Below are positions 22,618 through 36,336 of a DNA stretch of 64,000 nucleotides, in pieces. The notes beneath the pieces were generated by a model. The model did not search any database and was not told the origin of the DNA. It was given only the letters and a program-made list of their open reading frames with translations. Each line of letters begins with the position of its first letter. The stretch's first letter is position 1. The position numbers and the translations under genes were made by a program. The DNA comes from Tenrec ecaudatus (Eukaryota; Chordata; Mammalia; Afrosoricida; Tenrecidae): NCBI RefSeq assembly GCF_050624435.1, contig NC_134543.1, positions 125,207,475 to 125,271,474 of the forward strand, in the 5' to 3' direction.

Positions 22618-24745
22618 ACTAAAAAAAATCTAAATACTTTTATTAGGGGCTCTTACATCTCATCACAATCCATATAATCATCCATTGTGTCAAGCACATT
22701 TGTACACATGCTGTCATCATTTTCAAAGTATTTCCTTTCTACTTGGGACCTTGATATCAGCTCCTCATATTCCCCCTCCCTCCCCTGCCCTCCCTCCTTC
22801 ATAAACCCTTGATAATTTATAGATTATTATTTTCATATCCCACATCATCCCCTTTACCTACTTTTCTGTTGTTCATTCCCCTGGGAGGGGGTTATATGTT
22901 GATCCTTATAATCGATTCCCCCTTTCTTCCCTCACCTTTCCCTTATTCTGGTATCTCAGTTCTCATTGTTGACCTCTCAAGATACATTTCAGTAGATCAG
23001 ACATGACCAGGGATGCTACACTCTCCTCACTGTCAATTTTAGACCCCTTGCTATTCCCTTGTCTTTGTCGTTATTGGCTCATGGATCCCCTCTCCCATAT
23101 CCTTCTGGAACCGTTGGTCCCATGGCTGTCTCCTTGGGATTGCTTATTCTGCCTGTTATATAGACATCAAAAGAAAAAGAGAGAGAGTGAGAGAGACCAT
23201 ACAAATAGTTCCAAATCTATCCCAGAGTAGCTGAGTTAAATAGTGAGCAGGCCCTGTTATAATCCATCAGTCTGATCCCCTCTTCTTTCAGCATCCATAT
23301 CCCAGAACCTGCTTACCTAACTGCACCACACTCTTAATCCTCAACATTCCTGACTGAGGGGCGTGCCTTCTACAAGGCCCATTGCTCTTCCTGCAGGATG
23401 GTGCGGCCTAGTGCCCCACCCCCACCCCGTTACACCTGTAGACTTTCACTGTGGCCCCTTGTGGATATTCCCCAACCAGTTCAGATGAGGTGCCAAGCTC
23501 TGCCCCACCCCAGTCAGAAGTCTACAATCAGGATCCTTCAGGGACTTTATGGCTTTGCCCCCATTGGTGGTCTGCTGCACTTCCCTCTTGGTTTGCCCCC
23601 ATGTGGGCAGGTCAGAGCGGCTCCTCTCCCTGAACTGTGTTTTAAGTGCTGCCCTCTAGCGCTGTCATCTAGGGAGGGGATGTCTTGTCTCTAGATGAGG
23701 TCTGCCCTGCTGCCCTCTCTGTGAACTAGCTGCTCGTAGCAGGAAGGTCGCCCTCAGGGTTTGGCACATGAGGTCTACTCTCCCTTTCCTGTGGAGACAT
23801 AAACAATACCCTCCTTTTGGGTGGATTAGTGCCCTGTTCCCCCATTGCCATCTTTTTTCTTCTCCCACCCCTCTGTGGGCCTTAAAGGCATATTGGGGGT
23901 GGGGGGAGTATATTTCAGCACAGGTTCTATCTGCAATTTTTTCTATTTTTTCATTTTATTTTTTGATGACTTATGCATCATTGGGTTTGGTCTGGCTCTT
24001 GCCAGAGTGTCTGGTCCTTAGCCCAGGAATTGTGTGATACGTACATTTTCTCCTATGCCTGTTCTGCTGTTTGAACTTGCCTCAGTGGACTCATGCTGTA
24101 CTTCTCCTTTTGTGCTTGGCTAGTTTCACTCTGTATATTATCCTCCATCTCTTTCCACAAGACTGGGTGCTTCATCGTTTCATCACTTTTTTAGGGATGC
24201 ATAGTACTCCATTGTGTGTCTATACACCAGAGCTGCTTCCAGTTCTTTGTGAGTAAGAGCTGCTCAGTGCTGAACATTGGCACGCAGGTGTCTGGTTGTG
24301 GCCTGTTGCCTAATTCTTCTGGGTATATGCCCAGTAGGGGAATTGCTGGGTCATAAGGTAACTCACTTTCCATCTGTATGGCCAATTGCTTTCCACAGTA
24401 GCTATACGTATCTATAAGACCACTAGCAGTGAGTGAGAATTCCTATCTCATCACACCCCCTTCAACATTTGTTGCTTTCTGGGGTTTTTTGTGGTTTTTT
24501 TAAAATTGGGCTATCCTTGTGAGTATTAGGTGTTGATTTGCATTTCCCGGATGGCTTTGATTGGGAATATTTTCCCGTATGTTTATTTGCCATTTGGGTT
24601 TCCTCCTTTGTGCATCTTCAAGTCTTTTGCCCACCTCCTCAGGGAGGATTTGTTTTTTTCTTGTAAAGTTGTAGGGTTTTGTAGATTTTAGTAATAAGAC
24701 CTTTGTCTGCTGTGTCCTTAATAAATATTTTTGCCAGGGCACCTT
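22618..24745 (-). mobile_element. L1 3'-UTR plus ORF2 3' end, antisense
   Basis: Starts 'acttttattaggggctctta'. The minus strand at 24191-24385 encodes the L1 ORF2 C-terminal mark LPYDPAIPLLGIYPEE. At 24500-24745 it resembles the preceding block of older L1 ('gacttgaagatgcacaaagg', 'gaaatgcaaatcaacaccta'). The longest L1 piece in the window; defective. The open frames of 60-98 residues here are L1 remnants. Confidence 0.88.
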
Positions 24746-27700
24746 TTTAAAGAGGACTCTGAATACTTATTTACCCGAAGCCCCTGAAACCACGGAGCCC
24801 GCGGCAGACTAAGTGTTGCGGAGTTTGTTCGACAGGGTAATGTTTTCACTCAAGAGTGGAGGCTGTAAGAAGTAATTATGCTTTAGGATTAACTTGTGTT
24901 TCTGATCTGTAAAGCACGGTGTCAGTTAAATAATTGTGTACTACCTACCAGGGTTTGAAGCTTTTTATTGTCAGGGCTCCCTATGCTCCTACAAATAATT
25001 CATGGGAGAACCCAAAGAGCCTTTGTTTGTGTGGCCTATCTATATCTATTAATCTGTGCTACAATAGGTATTAAAACTGAGAACATTTAAAACTATTTGT
25101 AATACTTCACTTACAAGTAAACAGTAAATCTGTTACTTGTTAACATAAGTAATTTACATAAATTGTTTTCAAAAGGAAAAGGACAAGAGTGGCATTCATT
25201 TATATTTTTGCAGCTCTTGCTATCTAGCTTAGTAGAGTCAGTTGTGGTGTCTTTGCTTGTGCATTGCCTGGCGAGCGATCACTTATAAGCAGACAGCCTC
25301 TGGAAAGCGCCGCTGACTGCTGTGAAAGGAGGAGATTGAACGACGACAGTAAATCTTAGTATTCTTCATGAAAACAGTCTGACCTGCGGGGTACCTTGAG
25401 AGGGCAGAACCTCAGAGGTGGGGACCATGCTTTGAGAACCCATTGATGCTGACAAACTTATCAAAGAAAGAAGGAAAAAACACTAAATCACAACCCTATA
25501 CAACTTTAGAGCCACTCTCATGGCCTAGGGTAGCAGCATTTATCCGGTCTCCACGAGGTGCTGCAAAGGCAACTAGTAGGAGACCTGCCAATTTTAAAAA
25601 ATGTATTTGCTGAGAAACAGATAGTAGGATAAGGCTCAGTGGTCCCTGCACTGAACAAACAAACAAACCCAATCAAACAGTCATCTAATTGGGGACAGAC
25701 AGGAAGATAACTGGTTAGAAGATAAATCCATGTTGTAGCTTCAGGTAAATGTTGAAAAAGCCATCTCCTAATAAGATAAAGGTTGACTTAAGCTTAATCT
25801 TTGCTTAAGGCCTTTTTAGTTTTATGTGAAAAAATATTGTAAATAAAAAGTTGGGAAATTTTCTCAAGCTTTTTCTACGTACCACACGTAGATAGTATTT
25901 TCAGAAATCAGGCTTGGGCTTACCTTGTTTCTGTGGGTAAAAGAACTGTGAAGTAGCACAATACAGAGCAAGAAACAAAAACTGAGAATACAACTAAAAA
26001 AAAAACAAGTGTTCTGGGTTGAAAATTTACCTAGGCAAACTTGATTCCTATTTAACTATTTCTATGTATATTGCTCAGTGACCTTGGTTACAGTTTTCAC
26101 AATGTGGTTGCATCCTCAGTGTTTCTGTTCATCAGGCTTATTTGTGCCATCTTACCTTCCTGTCTTTGGTTCAGAGTATATGTTGACCCAGAGCTCTCGT
26201 TTAGAAGGTAGTTTAGAGGTGTCCAGTTATGAGCAACAGTATTTATTTAAGGAGCTTCTCTGTTGTTTGGTTGATGGTGGCCAGGGGGGTGAGTGGTGGG
26301 TGGGATTAAAGTCTCGAGTTTAAAGGCTATCCTAGGGCGATAGTCTCGGGGTAAACACTTTTGAATAAGGATAAAGGCAAGCTTTTGGATTTCAGGAGTT
26401 TGAGTTATGTAGCCAGTTAGATTGCAGATATTTTGATAGTGTAGGCCTGAGAATCTTTCCCATTAATTCTTAAAAGAGTTGTTTCATCAGTGTCTCTTTA
26501 AGTTTTTTTATACACACCTGTCATCACATTGCTCTTCCCAAGAATAACAAATGTAGGTCAAGTAAATGTTTTGCAATGTTGTGTGGATGTTGGAGATAAA
26601 CCCTTTTAGAAAAGATCCAGTCCTTAGGATGAGAGACTGATTATTGGTTCTTTGTCCGTGGTAGTCAGTCTGTAATGGACTGATCAGCTTGGGCAAGAGG
26701 TGATAAATCACCTTGATGGAGTGATGGGTTGTTTTTGTATTATATTTCTCTCAGAGCCTACATCTCCTTAAGACTGCTATTTGCTCAGCAGATGACAATT
26801 TATAGAAAATGTCCTCATTAGGTCAAATGCTTTTACTGATTTTTAGTAACACTCTGTGAAGTATTTATTTGCTAGCATTCACTGGTACACCCAGGAAATA
26901 TCGGGAAGGAACTTTCTTCCATATATGTCATGGCTGTAATGGTCATTAATTTTGTGTTGAAAATAAAGGCAAAGTAAGTGAGCTTCACCTGAAATGTTTT
27001 CACCAGCCCTTATTCTCAGTAGCTTAATGTAATATTTCATGAGATTGGAGCAAGTGATCATCCACAGTGTTGTTACCACATGAGTTTGTATTCTTTTGAC
27101 AATCTTGAGTTTATAGGTGGGAAACTAGATGTTTTAGCACTAAATTGAATATGTGAATATGAATTGAATATGTGAATTAAAATCTGTAGAATTGGTGTTT
27201 TATATCCTAAAGATGAGCATATGAATTGTATATGCCTTTCTGAAGAATTTCAACTTTATAAAATATGTAAAACATTTAAGCTTAAGGTCCTATGTATTGC
27301 CTCCTACTCTTTCTAGCACTACCCTCCCTCCCGCATCCCCCTAAAGCAGCCAAAGTCTACACATACTTGGTAGTGGATGTGAACGACCTAGAATTTAGTA
27401 TGTGCTCCGTTTGCCGGATTTCAAGAGGCAGAAGTGTAGCATTTTGTTGTTTTGAGGAGTTCTTGACACATTAATCAGAAGTTATTTTCCAAAGAGTATA
27501 CTTAGTAACATACGAAGAACATCCTTGTAGCCTAAGCAGAACAAAAGGATGCCTGGAACTTGTGGGGAGGAGAATTCAGACCCTGGTTCAACTTCCATTA
27601 TTCATTGATCTTCAAAATAATTCCTTCTCATCATTCTTTGTTTTTAAAGCATTAACTTTAGGCTCTTGTGACATCTCTTTCCTTGTTGAAATTTATGGTT

Positions 27701-28084
27701 TCATTCTCTACTGAAATATAATAGATTAATTTCAGATCCTTCAAACGAGATTTAGAAATACTTGTGTTTTAAAAGTGTTTGTAGCTCAGGTTTGTAGCTC
27801 TGAGTAATTTAAATTATCATTAAAGTTTGAGTTCTTCCATCAGGGAATATCTTACATGTGCATTTCCTTTGACTAGCTTTCAATTTTTTTTTTTCTTCTT
27901 GAGCTTTTGCCTTCAAAAATTTTGCTTCCTTCTCTGTGACAAGTCTTAAACACTTTCCTTCCTTTACAAAACAAAGCAAAGCAGAACATCCTTTGATTAA
28001 GCTGCAGTGTATGGCCTACTTATGAACAGGCTTTGTGTCTGGCCCAGGTGTCACAGTAGAATTAATAGGCAGTTTATTAGTGTG
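24746..28084. other. USP3: Longest repeat-poor stretch of intron 1
   Basis: About 3.3 kb with no repeat family recognised. Small open frames (60-81 residues) show no domain. Confidence 0.4.
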
Positions 28085-28292
28085 TGAAGAGAATTGGTGG
28101 CAGAGTGATTGAGTACTCCCCTGCTAACTGAAAGGTCCATTGTTCGAATCCAACAGCTGCTTTGGCTGAGAAAGGTTTGGAAGTCTACTTCTAGATAGAT
28201 TTACGGCCCTGGAAGTCCTCTGGAGGAGTCTACCCTGTCCTTAGGGTCATTTTGAGTCAGAATAAACGTGTCAGCAATGGTTTGGCATTTTG
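28085..28292 (+). mobile_element. AfroSINE with readable tRNA-like head
   Basis: 'ggtggcagagtgattgagta' resembles an A box and 'gttcgaatcc' a B box of RNA polymerase III promoters; the body follows ('gtctacttctagatagattt', 'attttgagtcagaataaacg'). Not a tRNA gene: no cloverleaf continues beyond the head. Confidence 0.82.
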
Positions 28293-28924
28293 TCATTAAA
28301 AAAAAAAATTAGTTTTCATTTTTGTCAATGTTTGAAGTGGAAAATAGATACTATATTTTATGTTTATTAATAACTTTCATCATGAGAGCTCTGCTCTAGG
28401 TGTTTTTTTTAATAGAAGTGTTAATGAAAAATGGCATAGAAGGGAGTCCTTTGATAGGTGCTCAGTAGGGGCTACTACTTTCTGAGGGTGCATTTATGAT
28501 TAAATTTACCTTGACTGGCAGTTTTAAATGCCTAGAAAATAGCATCAGCATCACAAGCAGCATGCTCATTTTACCTAGAATCTCTTGTGCCAAGACCTGG
28601 AAAAATGTTCTGAGATTTGTATGTAATAATAATCAATTTTGAGAATGTAGGTAAAGAGTGGCTATTTTTTAGACCGAAATGGAATTTACTTAAAAATTGT
28701 TCATTGCAATTGCATCCTGAAATCTTTTGTGGTGATTGAGTGAATTTGGGCTGTAGGAACTTGTTAATAGAGAACATTTTTTAACTACTTTGAGTCTGCA
28801 GATGTTAGCATCTATAGTAATCCCAGATGTTTTCTCATCTATTAGTTTTACTGAGTAGGAGGAGAGCTGAGAACAACAAAAAGTAACTTCAAAGCAGTGT
28901 GCTAGCATTTAATCCTGACTAATT

Positions 28925-29050
28925 GAATCAACAACTCATCCTCGTAGTTTTTCCTGTTTTATAGATTGCGAAACTGAGACAAAGATTAAGAGAGTTGCTC
29001 AAGTTGTTGGGGCCTTAGAAATAGCCCAAAGTTTAAACTCAAACGTCATT
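28925..29050 (-). mobile_element. MIR, antisense
   Basis: 'gattgcgaaactgagacaaa' and 'gattaagagagttgctcaag' are the antisense MIR core. Confidence 0.6.
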
Positions 29051-29224
29051 CATTTTGAATACCACTTAAATAACACTTTTTAAGTTGCCTTTTAAAAAAG
29101 CAGAGCTTTTATTTTATAATTGAGTAACTTAAAATACTTGATAATTTGCTGGTAAATGATGCAGAGTGTTTAGAAATAGGAGAAAATTCCTTTGAAGGTT
29201 TTTGACATGACGTTTAAATTGTAA

Positions 29225-29405
29225 GCTTAAATGGTTTGTATGCGTATATGAAAGGTTGGGAGTTCAGGTTCACATAAAGGAAGAAAGCCCTGGCGAATTC
29301 CTTCTGAGAAATCAGCCCTGCAAAGCCCAATGAAGCACAGTTCTCAGCCACACTCGAGATGCCATGAACGGACTCGATGGCAGCTGGTTCTGTTTGCTTA
29401 TTAAT
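29225..29405 (+). mobile_element. AfroSINE
   Basis: 'gccctggcgaattccttctg', 'agaaatcagccctgcaaagc', 'acggactcgatggcagctgg'. Confidence 0.85.
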
Positions 29406-30649
29406 TAAAGTAAAGACACATTGGAACAAGAAATTGAGAATTCCATCGGCAAATAAATAATTCTGAACATTTTAAACACTTTGTAATGTCTTCATTACAG
29501 CTAAATTTTTTTGTAATGAAAGCTTTGTAATGTCTTAACTTCATTACAGCTAAAATTTTTGAAACTTGAAATTCATATGCTTTGGTTCACACATAATAAA
29601 TAGGCTCCTTATCACAGTCAAGGAGAAATGCAATTAGCTTTTCGGTATTTTGATCTGTGCTTCTGTTGTTGATGCTGTTTTACCCTACCCCCGCCCCCCC
29701 CCCCCCATTTATTTCTGGTAGAGAAAATTCTTTTTGGAGCCAGTTGTGAGATGGGGAAGGGAGAAAAAAATTTTTTTTCTTCCCAACAGTTTCATTGGTA
29801 CAAAGTTTCTATATACAATTCAATAGTTCAATCATATCAAAGGGGAGAGAATTCTTAAGGTATGGAATTTTGCTTTTAATCTTTGTTTTTAGGCTACATA
29901 CTTTGCTGATTCCATTTAGCTTTATCCTAAAAAAATTTAGTTCTATTTCCTATAAAAGTTAATTATAGTCTCAGACTAAAGAGCTTAAAACAGATTTCCC
30001 CCTCTCTTACGACCTCAAAAGCATGTTCCATATATGGGTACTGTTAAAAAACCAAACCCAGATGGGTTTAGGAAGACTAGTTCAGATTTGGAAAACTGTT
30101 GAAATGAAACCATTGGACATTGGAAACCTCTGTTCTCTTCTGTGTTTGTGTAGCCAAGTGCCTCACAATTAATACATGTTAGCTAATTGACGCTTATAAG
30201 GCTCTTTGGAGGAGAGAATTGAGAATTCTTAAAGTGTACTAGATTGTTTCTTTAAAAGAGATAGTAATTAACTGGATTTTACCTGGAGACTTTATCAGGA
30301 TTTTATCTATTTTAGGACTGCGCAGCAGCTTCTTTTTACACGCACGTGCGGAGTTGTTCTGTCCTGATACTTTTTTCTTTGTCCCTGCTGGGTTTAAGAT
30401 AATCCTTGTAGGAATCAGTTTGTCTGTTTACCTTCGGCCCCTCTGGAGAGGGGGATTGATTCCTTTCGGGAGCTGTTCTTGTTCTCTCACCACCAAGAAG
30501 AGCAGGATGGTAGTTAACTGTCAGATTCCTGCAGTTTTGTTTGAAATGGTTAGAAAACTTAATATAAATGTCTATAAAGTTTATTGTTTGAGCTTTTTTT
30601 TATATCCTTGTCTTTAGTATGCATTCTCATAGTTTTTCTTTCTTGGTTT

Positions 30650-31290
30650 TGAAAAAGTTTATATTTGGCATTAGCCAGTTGGCCTCAGTTTAGATGATTC
30701 TGATTTTGTTGGCAACATCTATCTACAGGGTCGTAGTCAGGAGCCGGTCGAACCATACACCTTCTCACCGTCAGACAAGGTGTTGATCTTGGCTACGTCA
30801 ATGTCATAAAGCTTCTTCACAGTCTGTCTCATCTGGTGCTTGTTGGCCTGGGCATCACAATGAACACAAGTGTGTTGTGGTCGTTGATTTTCTCATGGCA
30901 GACTGTGGTCAAGGGGAACCTGAAGGCACAATGGTCCTGCTTGTTTCTCCTGGGGGCGCTCTTCCAAAGGTTTTGGGGCTGCCTTTTTAGTCTTTGGGTT
31001 TTGGGCTGCCGGAAGGTGTGTGATGGTGGATCTTTTTTTGTGTGGCTTGGATGCCTTTCAGCAAGGCCTGGGCCCTTCCCCTCCCGCACCACAAGTGAAT
31101 ACCTTTTAAAACAATTTATTTATTTATTTAAAAATCATTTTAACGGGTCATGTGCAACTCTCACCACAGTCCGTACAGCTCTCCATTGTGTCCAGCACAT
31201 CTGTACGTTTGTTGCCATCATCATGTTCGGTGCTTTGGCTTCCGTTTTGGGAGGGGCAGGGGCTTCTTTCTTTGCGTCAGCACCATCACT
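30650..31290 (-). pseudogene. RPL23A: RPL23A processed pseudogene, split by an L1 tail
   Basis: On the minus strand the sequence follows the ribosomal protein uL23 (RPL23A) mRNA from an ATG at 31286 to a stop at 30690-30692 and into the 3'-UTR, without introns. Recognisable pieces include [17 protein letters not shown], and [15 protein letters not shown] in another frame. Several frameshifts and in-frame stops break it. The N-terminal part (about 31230-31286) is separated from the rest by about 130 bp of antisense L1 tail. It is a dead retrocopy lying antisense in USP3 intron 1. The parent protein is a 60S subunit component. Confidence 0.9.
31085..31230 (-). mobile_element. L1 3' end inside the RPL23A pseudogene
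   Basis: A T-rich start is followed by the antisense L1-tail signature (ttaacgggtcatgtgcaact, then cacagtccgtacagctctcc and ccagcacatctgtacgtttg). It interrupts the pseudogene after the codons for about the first 18 residues, so it inserted later than the retrocopy. Confidence 0.75.
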
Positions 31291-31349
31291 GTGAAAAATC
31301 AGCTCACATTTTGTTTTTTAAATAAGTTGCCGTGCCCTTTTTAAGGAGT

Positions 31350-31535
31350 CTCAGTTCAGCTGTGGGATAAGCATTGGGCAGCTAACCGCAAGAGATCTGT
31401 GGTTCAATCCCCCCTGTGCACCTCCGGACAAAGAGGCTGTTTGCTCCTGTAAAGATGCGAGGTTTTGGGAGCCCTACGTGGGGTCGCTGATGCGGAATCC
31501 ACTTAGTGGTAGTGCGTTGGAATCTGGTTTGGTCC
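31350..31535 (+). mobile_element. AfroSINE
   Basis: 'gataagcattgggcagctaa', 'gatctgtggttcaatccccc', 'gtggggtcgctgatgcggaa', about 60 bp from the RPL23A pseudogene. Confidence 0.8.
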
Positions 31536-31689
31536 TCTTCTTTGTTTTGAACGATATTGGAATAGTAATGCTGTGACCATTGTTTCCGATTATCATTCTT
31601 AGATTTCTATGGCACAAATTCCTGCGATAGAATGTCTCTGGAATAAAAATAACATGTTATAAAAATATTCAAATATGTTAAATCCAAAT

Positions 31690-31860
31690 AAATTGTCATT
31701 GTATTACTTTGAGTCATGGCAACTCCACGTATGTCAGAGTAGCATAAGGATTTCAATGGCAGATTTCTCATAGAGATTCACCAGGCCTTCTGAGACACCT
31801 TGGAATGGGGCTGAGCCACCAATCTTTCAGTTAGTTAAACTACTTGTCCTTCCCAGTGGT
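31690..31860 (-). mobile_element. AfroSINE, antisense, diverged
   Basis: 'ttgagtcatggcaactccac', 'gctgagccaccaatctttca', 'gttagttaaactacttg'. Confidence 0.65.
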
Positions 31861-33126
31861 AAACGTGGTATTAGATGTGTTTAAAAGTATTAAATGTTTT
31901 TTTTCCCTGTATAACATAGGGACTATAGGACTGCTATTAGTTGACTTGAATTTTTATTTTACTTTCACACAGTAAGATAATGTTTCACTTAATTGAGATT
32001 AACCCTTTCTATCAGAATTATTTTGGAACTTAATACTGAGATGCTTTAACATTGGGGGGGAAATCACTGCTCAACAACCCATTATTTATATAAAGTAGCT
32101 GCCAGAGCCCAGCGTTCATGCCAGAAGAATATAATGCATAGCTCATCATTTTCATTTTAGCCAGTTTGAGTGTTTTGTTTGTGTGGAGTCTTTACCAACC
32201 TTATTTTAAAAATAGTATTTTCAGGCTTTTGTGTGTTTATGGTTTGTTTTGCATTGAGTGTATCATAGAAATTTTTTTAAATCTGAAAATTATGCCCTTT
32301 TGTTATTAAAAACAACCAACCGACAACAAAAACTCTTGGTTCTTGTTAAATAATTGGAACAGCTTTTAAAAAATGGAAATCGTTTATTCCTCTTTTCTGG
32401 ACTTCTGGGTGTCTAACCTTTTAGCCATAGCATTCCTTTAAGCAGAGTATAAGTACATTCCCAGTTTATAAGTTTTCTTTTTGTTCCTTCATAAATAGAC
32501 CCACTTTATATACCCAGTGAAAGGGAGGATAGCGATCTGGAGGATGGAGAAATCAGGGGAAAGGAAGGGTGAGATAGAAGCTGATGAGTGGTTTGAACTG
32601 TTAAATCCAATGTTGATGGTCTGAAATGTAAATCCCCTACCTAATTCCCAGTAACAACTAAAAACCATTACCCAGCACACCTGTAACCCAAGTGTGGTCA
32701 TTTTTCTCTACTTTGTGCTTTAGCGTCAGATTTTAAATCCGTTCTCTGAGTAAAGTCTTTGGTATTATAGCGGCCTAAGCCATTTAATTTTAAAAATTAC
32801 TTCGGGAATGGAGTGCTCCCCTAAATGAACGAATGCCCCCACGAATGCCTCCATCTTTTCTTAGGTTGCCACTTACGATGGCTTTGAAACAGCAGTTGTG
32901 CGGCGTTGACATTTATGATTTGATTCATTTCTTTTGAAGATGCCATTAAGGTTTAACCATGGGTTTGCTTGCTGGGGTTCTTGGCACAAGCACGGAGTTG
33001 CATCATACATTGCTATATAAATATAAATAGATGTCAGAAGTTTTCCTAACCGATTCATGGCTTTCATGTTCATTTTCCATTAGCTCAACTATTACTGTAA
33101 TGTTTGATAATTCTCTTCATTAAAAA
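31861..33126. other. USP3: Intron 1 stretch, nothing recognised
   Basis: AT-rich sequence without recognisable features. Confidence 0.4.
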
Positions 33127-33320
33127 AGGCACCCCATTGCTGCCAAGTCAATTCCTTTTCATTGTGGTCCTATAGGTCAGAGTCAAACTGCCCTGCAGGG
33201 CTTCTGAGACTCAATATTTACAGAAGGCTACGGCCACATTTCTCTCCTGGTGAGCAGCTGGTGGGCTCAAACCTTTTGGTTAGCAGCCCATTGCTTAGCC
33301 ACCGTGCCACCAGGCCTCCT
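33127..33320 (-). mobile_element. AfroSINE, antisense
   Basis: 'cattgctgccaagtcaattc', 'gtgagcagctggtgggctca', 'gcttagccaccgtgccacca'. Confidence 0.87.
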
Positions 33321-34010
33321 CAGTCAGCTTCATAGACGTAAGTTATTTCTGAAGCAGTGTACGTTCTTGGTACACTTTGACTCATTCAGCAGTCTGCATT
33401 GGCGCTACTGATTTTGAGCCTCGCTTCTCCTCTTTTGGAAGGGAGAATTCTGGCATGTCGGCTGCTAGAGGTAACGTAATTGGTTCACTCAGGTTTTTCA
33501 CCCAAGTAGAGCTGAACAGTTCTGAGCTTATGAGGAAAAATAAATTAGTCTAGTGCACTTTAAATTTGAGACTGCTGTTTCCTATTTGATGATGAAAAAC
33601 TGATTTTAGAAATTTGTTTTCAAAATAGAGATGAGTATTTGAGCCATCGCAGAGTGAGGGGACCAGCCTGGTGGATACAAATTTGCCTCCCTGTGGGAAG
33701 TCAGTAGGGCCAGATGCCTTCTCTTTTCTGGCTCTGTAGGTATCTGGATTTGTTGACACGTAGATGACATGTTTTGGCCAGCTTTGAAAACTACATGTAC
33801 TACTAGTGTTGTAAATCACCTCACTGTATAGGGAGTTCAATAGGTGCCTGGCCTTAACTGATGAACTCTGATGATAATTTTAATGCCGTATAACAGACTT
33901 ACTATTACTTATTTAAGATTAAAAACAGCATGGACAGTTTTATGAATTGATAATGACTGTTATATCAGTTTACCTTTTAAAGATTTATTCATGTTTTCAG
34001 AAGAGTAATG

Positions 34011-34084
34011 TGAGGGGGCGTCAAAAAGTTCATAGAAAAATGAAATGAAATGATACCTTTTAACAAATTTTTGAAGCCCCCTCA
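34011..34084. mobile_element. 74-bp mariner-type MITE
   Basis: Palindrome-like unit with ends tgagggggcgtcaaaaagtt and aaatttttgaagccccctca. The right flank is TA; the left is TG, perhaps a mutated TA. Too short to encode anything. Confidence 0.8.
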
Positions 34085-36336
34085 TACATACTCACTGTTA
34101 AGTCTCACAATACCAAGGCACTGTAAACGGCAGTCCCGCGCGTCCCCCCACACCCTCTACCTTGCTGGGCTAGAGACACTGCTTTTAGTTTTCGATGTCT
34201 TACAGTGCACTGCTGTGTCTTACTGTGCTGAAATGAGATACTCACCGGCACTTCGCAGGTGAATGAGGACATTAGTGCATATGCCACATTTATCCTCCAC
34301 GCTTCTCTCCATTTCCCAAAATAATTACCGGTAGATCACAAATTCTGGTTAATGTGGTGAGTACTTTTTCTTTCTTGCTCAAGATTTTGTTTTTCCTTGA
34401 GTTTTCTTCTGTTAGCTGACCTTCTGCACATTTCTCTCAGCTACGTCTATACATTTGTCAAATGTAGATGAATATTATTTTCAAATACTGGAATGGGTTC
34501 TCTTCTTGCATTCATATCCTGCCCCCTGAAAACCTCCTCCTCAGACCTCTCTCCTCGTCGAGCTAGCTCTTACTTCAGCTGTTTGTTCGATAGGATGAGT
34601 AGAACATTCTCTTTCGTCTCCATTTCCTGAGTCCCAGGTCTTTCTTTTCCTCTCTCCCCGGTTACTCTGCTGTTTTCCAGGAATACATCATCCCTTCTCA
34701 GGGGAGGGAAACATTTGGTCCCTTGCAAGTCTGATGTTTTCATTGTACCTTTATACATGAGTGCTTGGCTGAATATAGAATATTAGACATAAAATAGTTT
34801 CCCCTTAGAGTTATGAAGGCATTGCTTTACTGCTTCCAGGCTTCCTGCTGAGAAACTTGCTGCCTCTCTGATCACTGTTCCTTCACATTTGTCCTTTTAC
34901 TTATTAACTCTTTTTAAACTAGGAAGCTTTTAGGATACTCCTTTTATCCTTAATGTTCTGAATTTTCAATGTGATGTGTCGAGTATTTTTTCCTCTTATT
35001 TTGATAGGCATGCAAAAGACTCTTTCACTTTAGAGACGCACACCCTTCAGTTAAAAGGCTCTTTTTTTTGTAGTATGGATTTGATAGTACCCTTACATCT
35101 CCTAATGTGCTCTTTCTGTCCAGAACTGTGGGACTGCCTGGGTGGAACTCTTCATTTTCTTATCTTTTTATTGCCTTGACTTTTGGTTTTAGTTCCTCAG
35201 ATATTTCCTTGATTTTCTCTCCTACCCTTTCTATTGACTTTGATTTTGATCAGCATACATTAAATTTTCAAGACCTTTTTTTCATTTCCTGACCGTCTAT
35301 TTTTAATATACCGTGTCGTTTTGGAGTATTTTTTGTTATCACTCCAGCTTTTTAGTGTTCCTCCCACTGTCCAAGATTCACTGCTCCCTGCATTGTGTCT
35401 GTTTCCTCTCTGTATCAGTAATTCTATTAGCTATGTTCTTCAGGAGTCTGTTTTATCTTTGGCTGACTCTTCATGTGAGAGCAAGGCCCTAAAAAGCACT
35501 GTGAGCGAGTGGGGCTTGTTTACCACAGTCTTCACTGTGTGTCAAGTCAGAAACCATCTTTCTCTTTGCGGGAGAGCCTCAGTTTTCTGGAGGGGGTTTT
35601 CTTGACAGTGTTCAGGCTTTCCGTCTTCTCTGCCGTTGTTCTGACATGGAGGTGGAGAACGTCCCTTGATTCAGTTGTTCCTTACAGCCCTGGGACGCCT
35701 CCTTTTCAGGCAGTCCTGGCCCTGGTCCTCGGTGATGTGAGCTCCCACCTTCTCCGTTGTAGCTTCCTGCACACTCTTGAGGTTAGTACGGCTCCTTCAA
35801 CTTCTTCCTGGCTCCCAAAAGGGTGTTGAAATCTTCTGCCTGCTTGGGCTGACACGTATGTTCTCTTTGTTCTCATGAGCTTATCTCTATTTTACTCCTT
35901 TATTCTCACTTTAGTAAGGTTTCAGGAAGAAGGGATAAATGAATAGTTGGGTCTGCCATGCTTACGTTGTTGTCTATTTTTAAACGACTATCATTTTCAT
36001 CTATTTTTTAGTGCAAAATGCTTTCTCATAATGTCAGTTCTATCAGCAGCAAATCTTATTAGTTGCTATTTAGAGAGTTAAGTCATGGATCTAGAAATTT
36101 TGCGTTCATCTATTTGAATAAAAGCTCATGTACAGATTTACCTTCTCTGATGATCAGAGTAAAATATTGTTGCTATAATCAGAGTCAAGCAGGGAGTAGA
36201 CAAGCCAAGAGTTTTGATTGTGCTGGGGAGCTAAATCATAACCCAGGATATGTGTCCTCGGAAAGAAGCATACTTAGGTCATTTGGACGACTGCCATTAA
36301 TATTTGGCAATATTTTCACCACTAGCTCATCATCAA
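34085..36336. other. USP3: Intron 1 stretch, possible very old LINE remnants
   Basis: 34810-35300 ('cttccaggcttcctgctgag', 'gaaacttgctgcctctctga') recalls an ancient antisense LINE segment; the remainder is unassigned. Confidence 0.35.

Noticed and set aside
22809..24742. Series of 60-98-residue open frames
   Set aside because: They are fragments of antisense L1 3'-UTR and ORF2 end.
28085..28292. tRNA gene
   Set aside because: Only A- and B-box-like motifs of an AfroSINE head are present; no complete cloverleaf follows.
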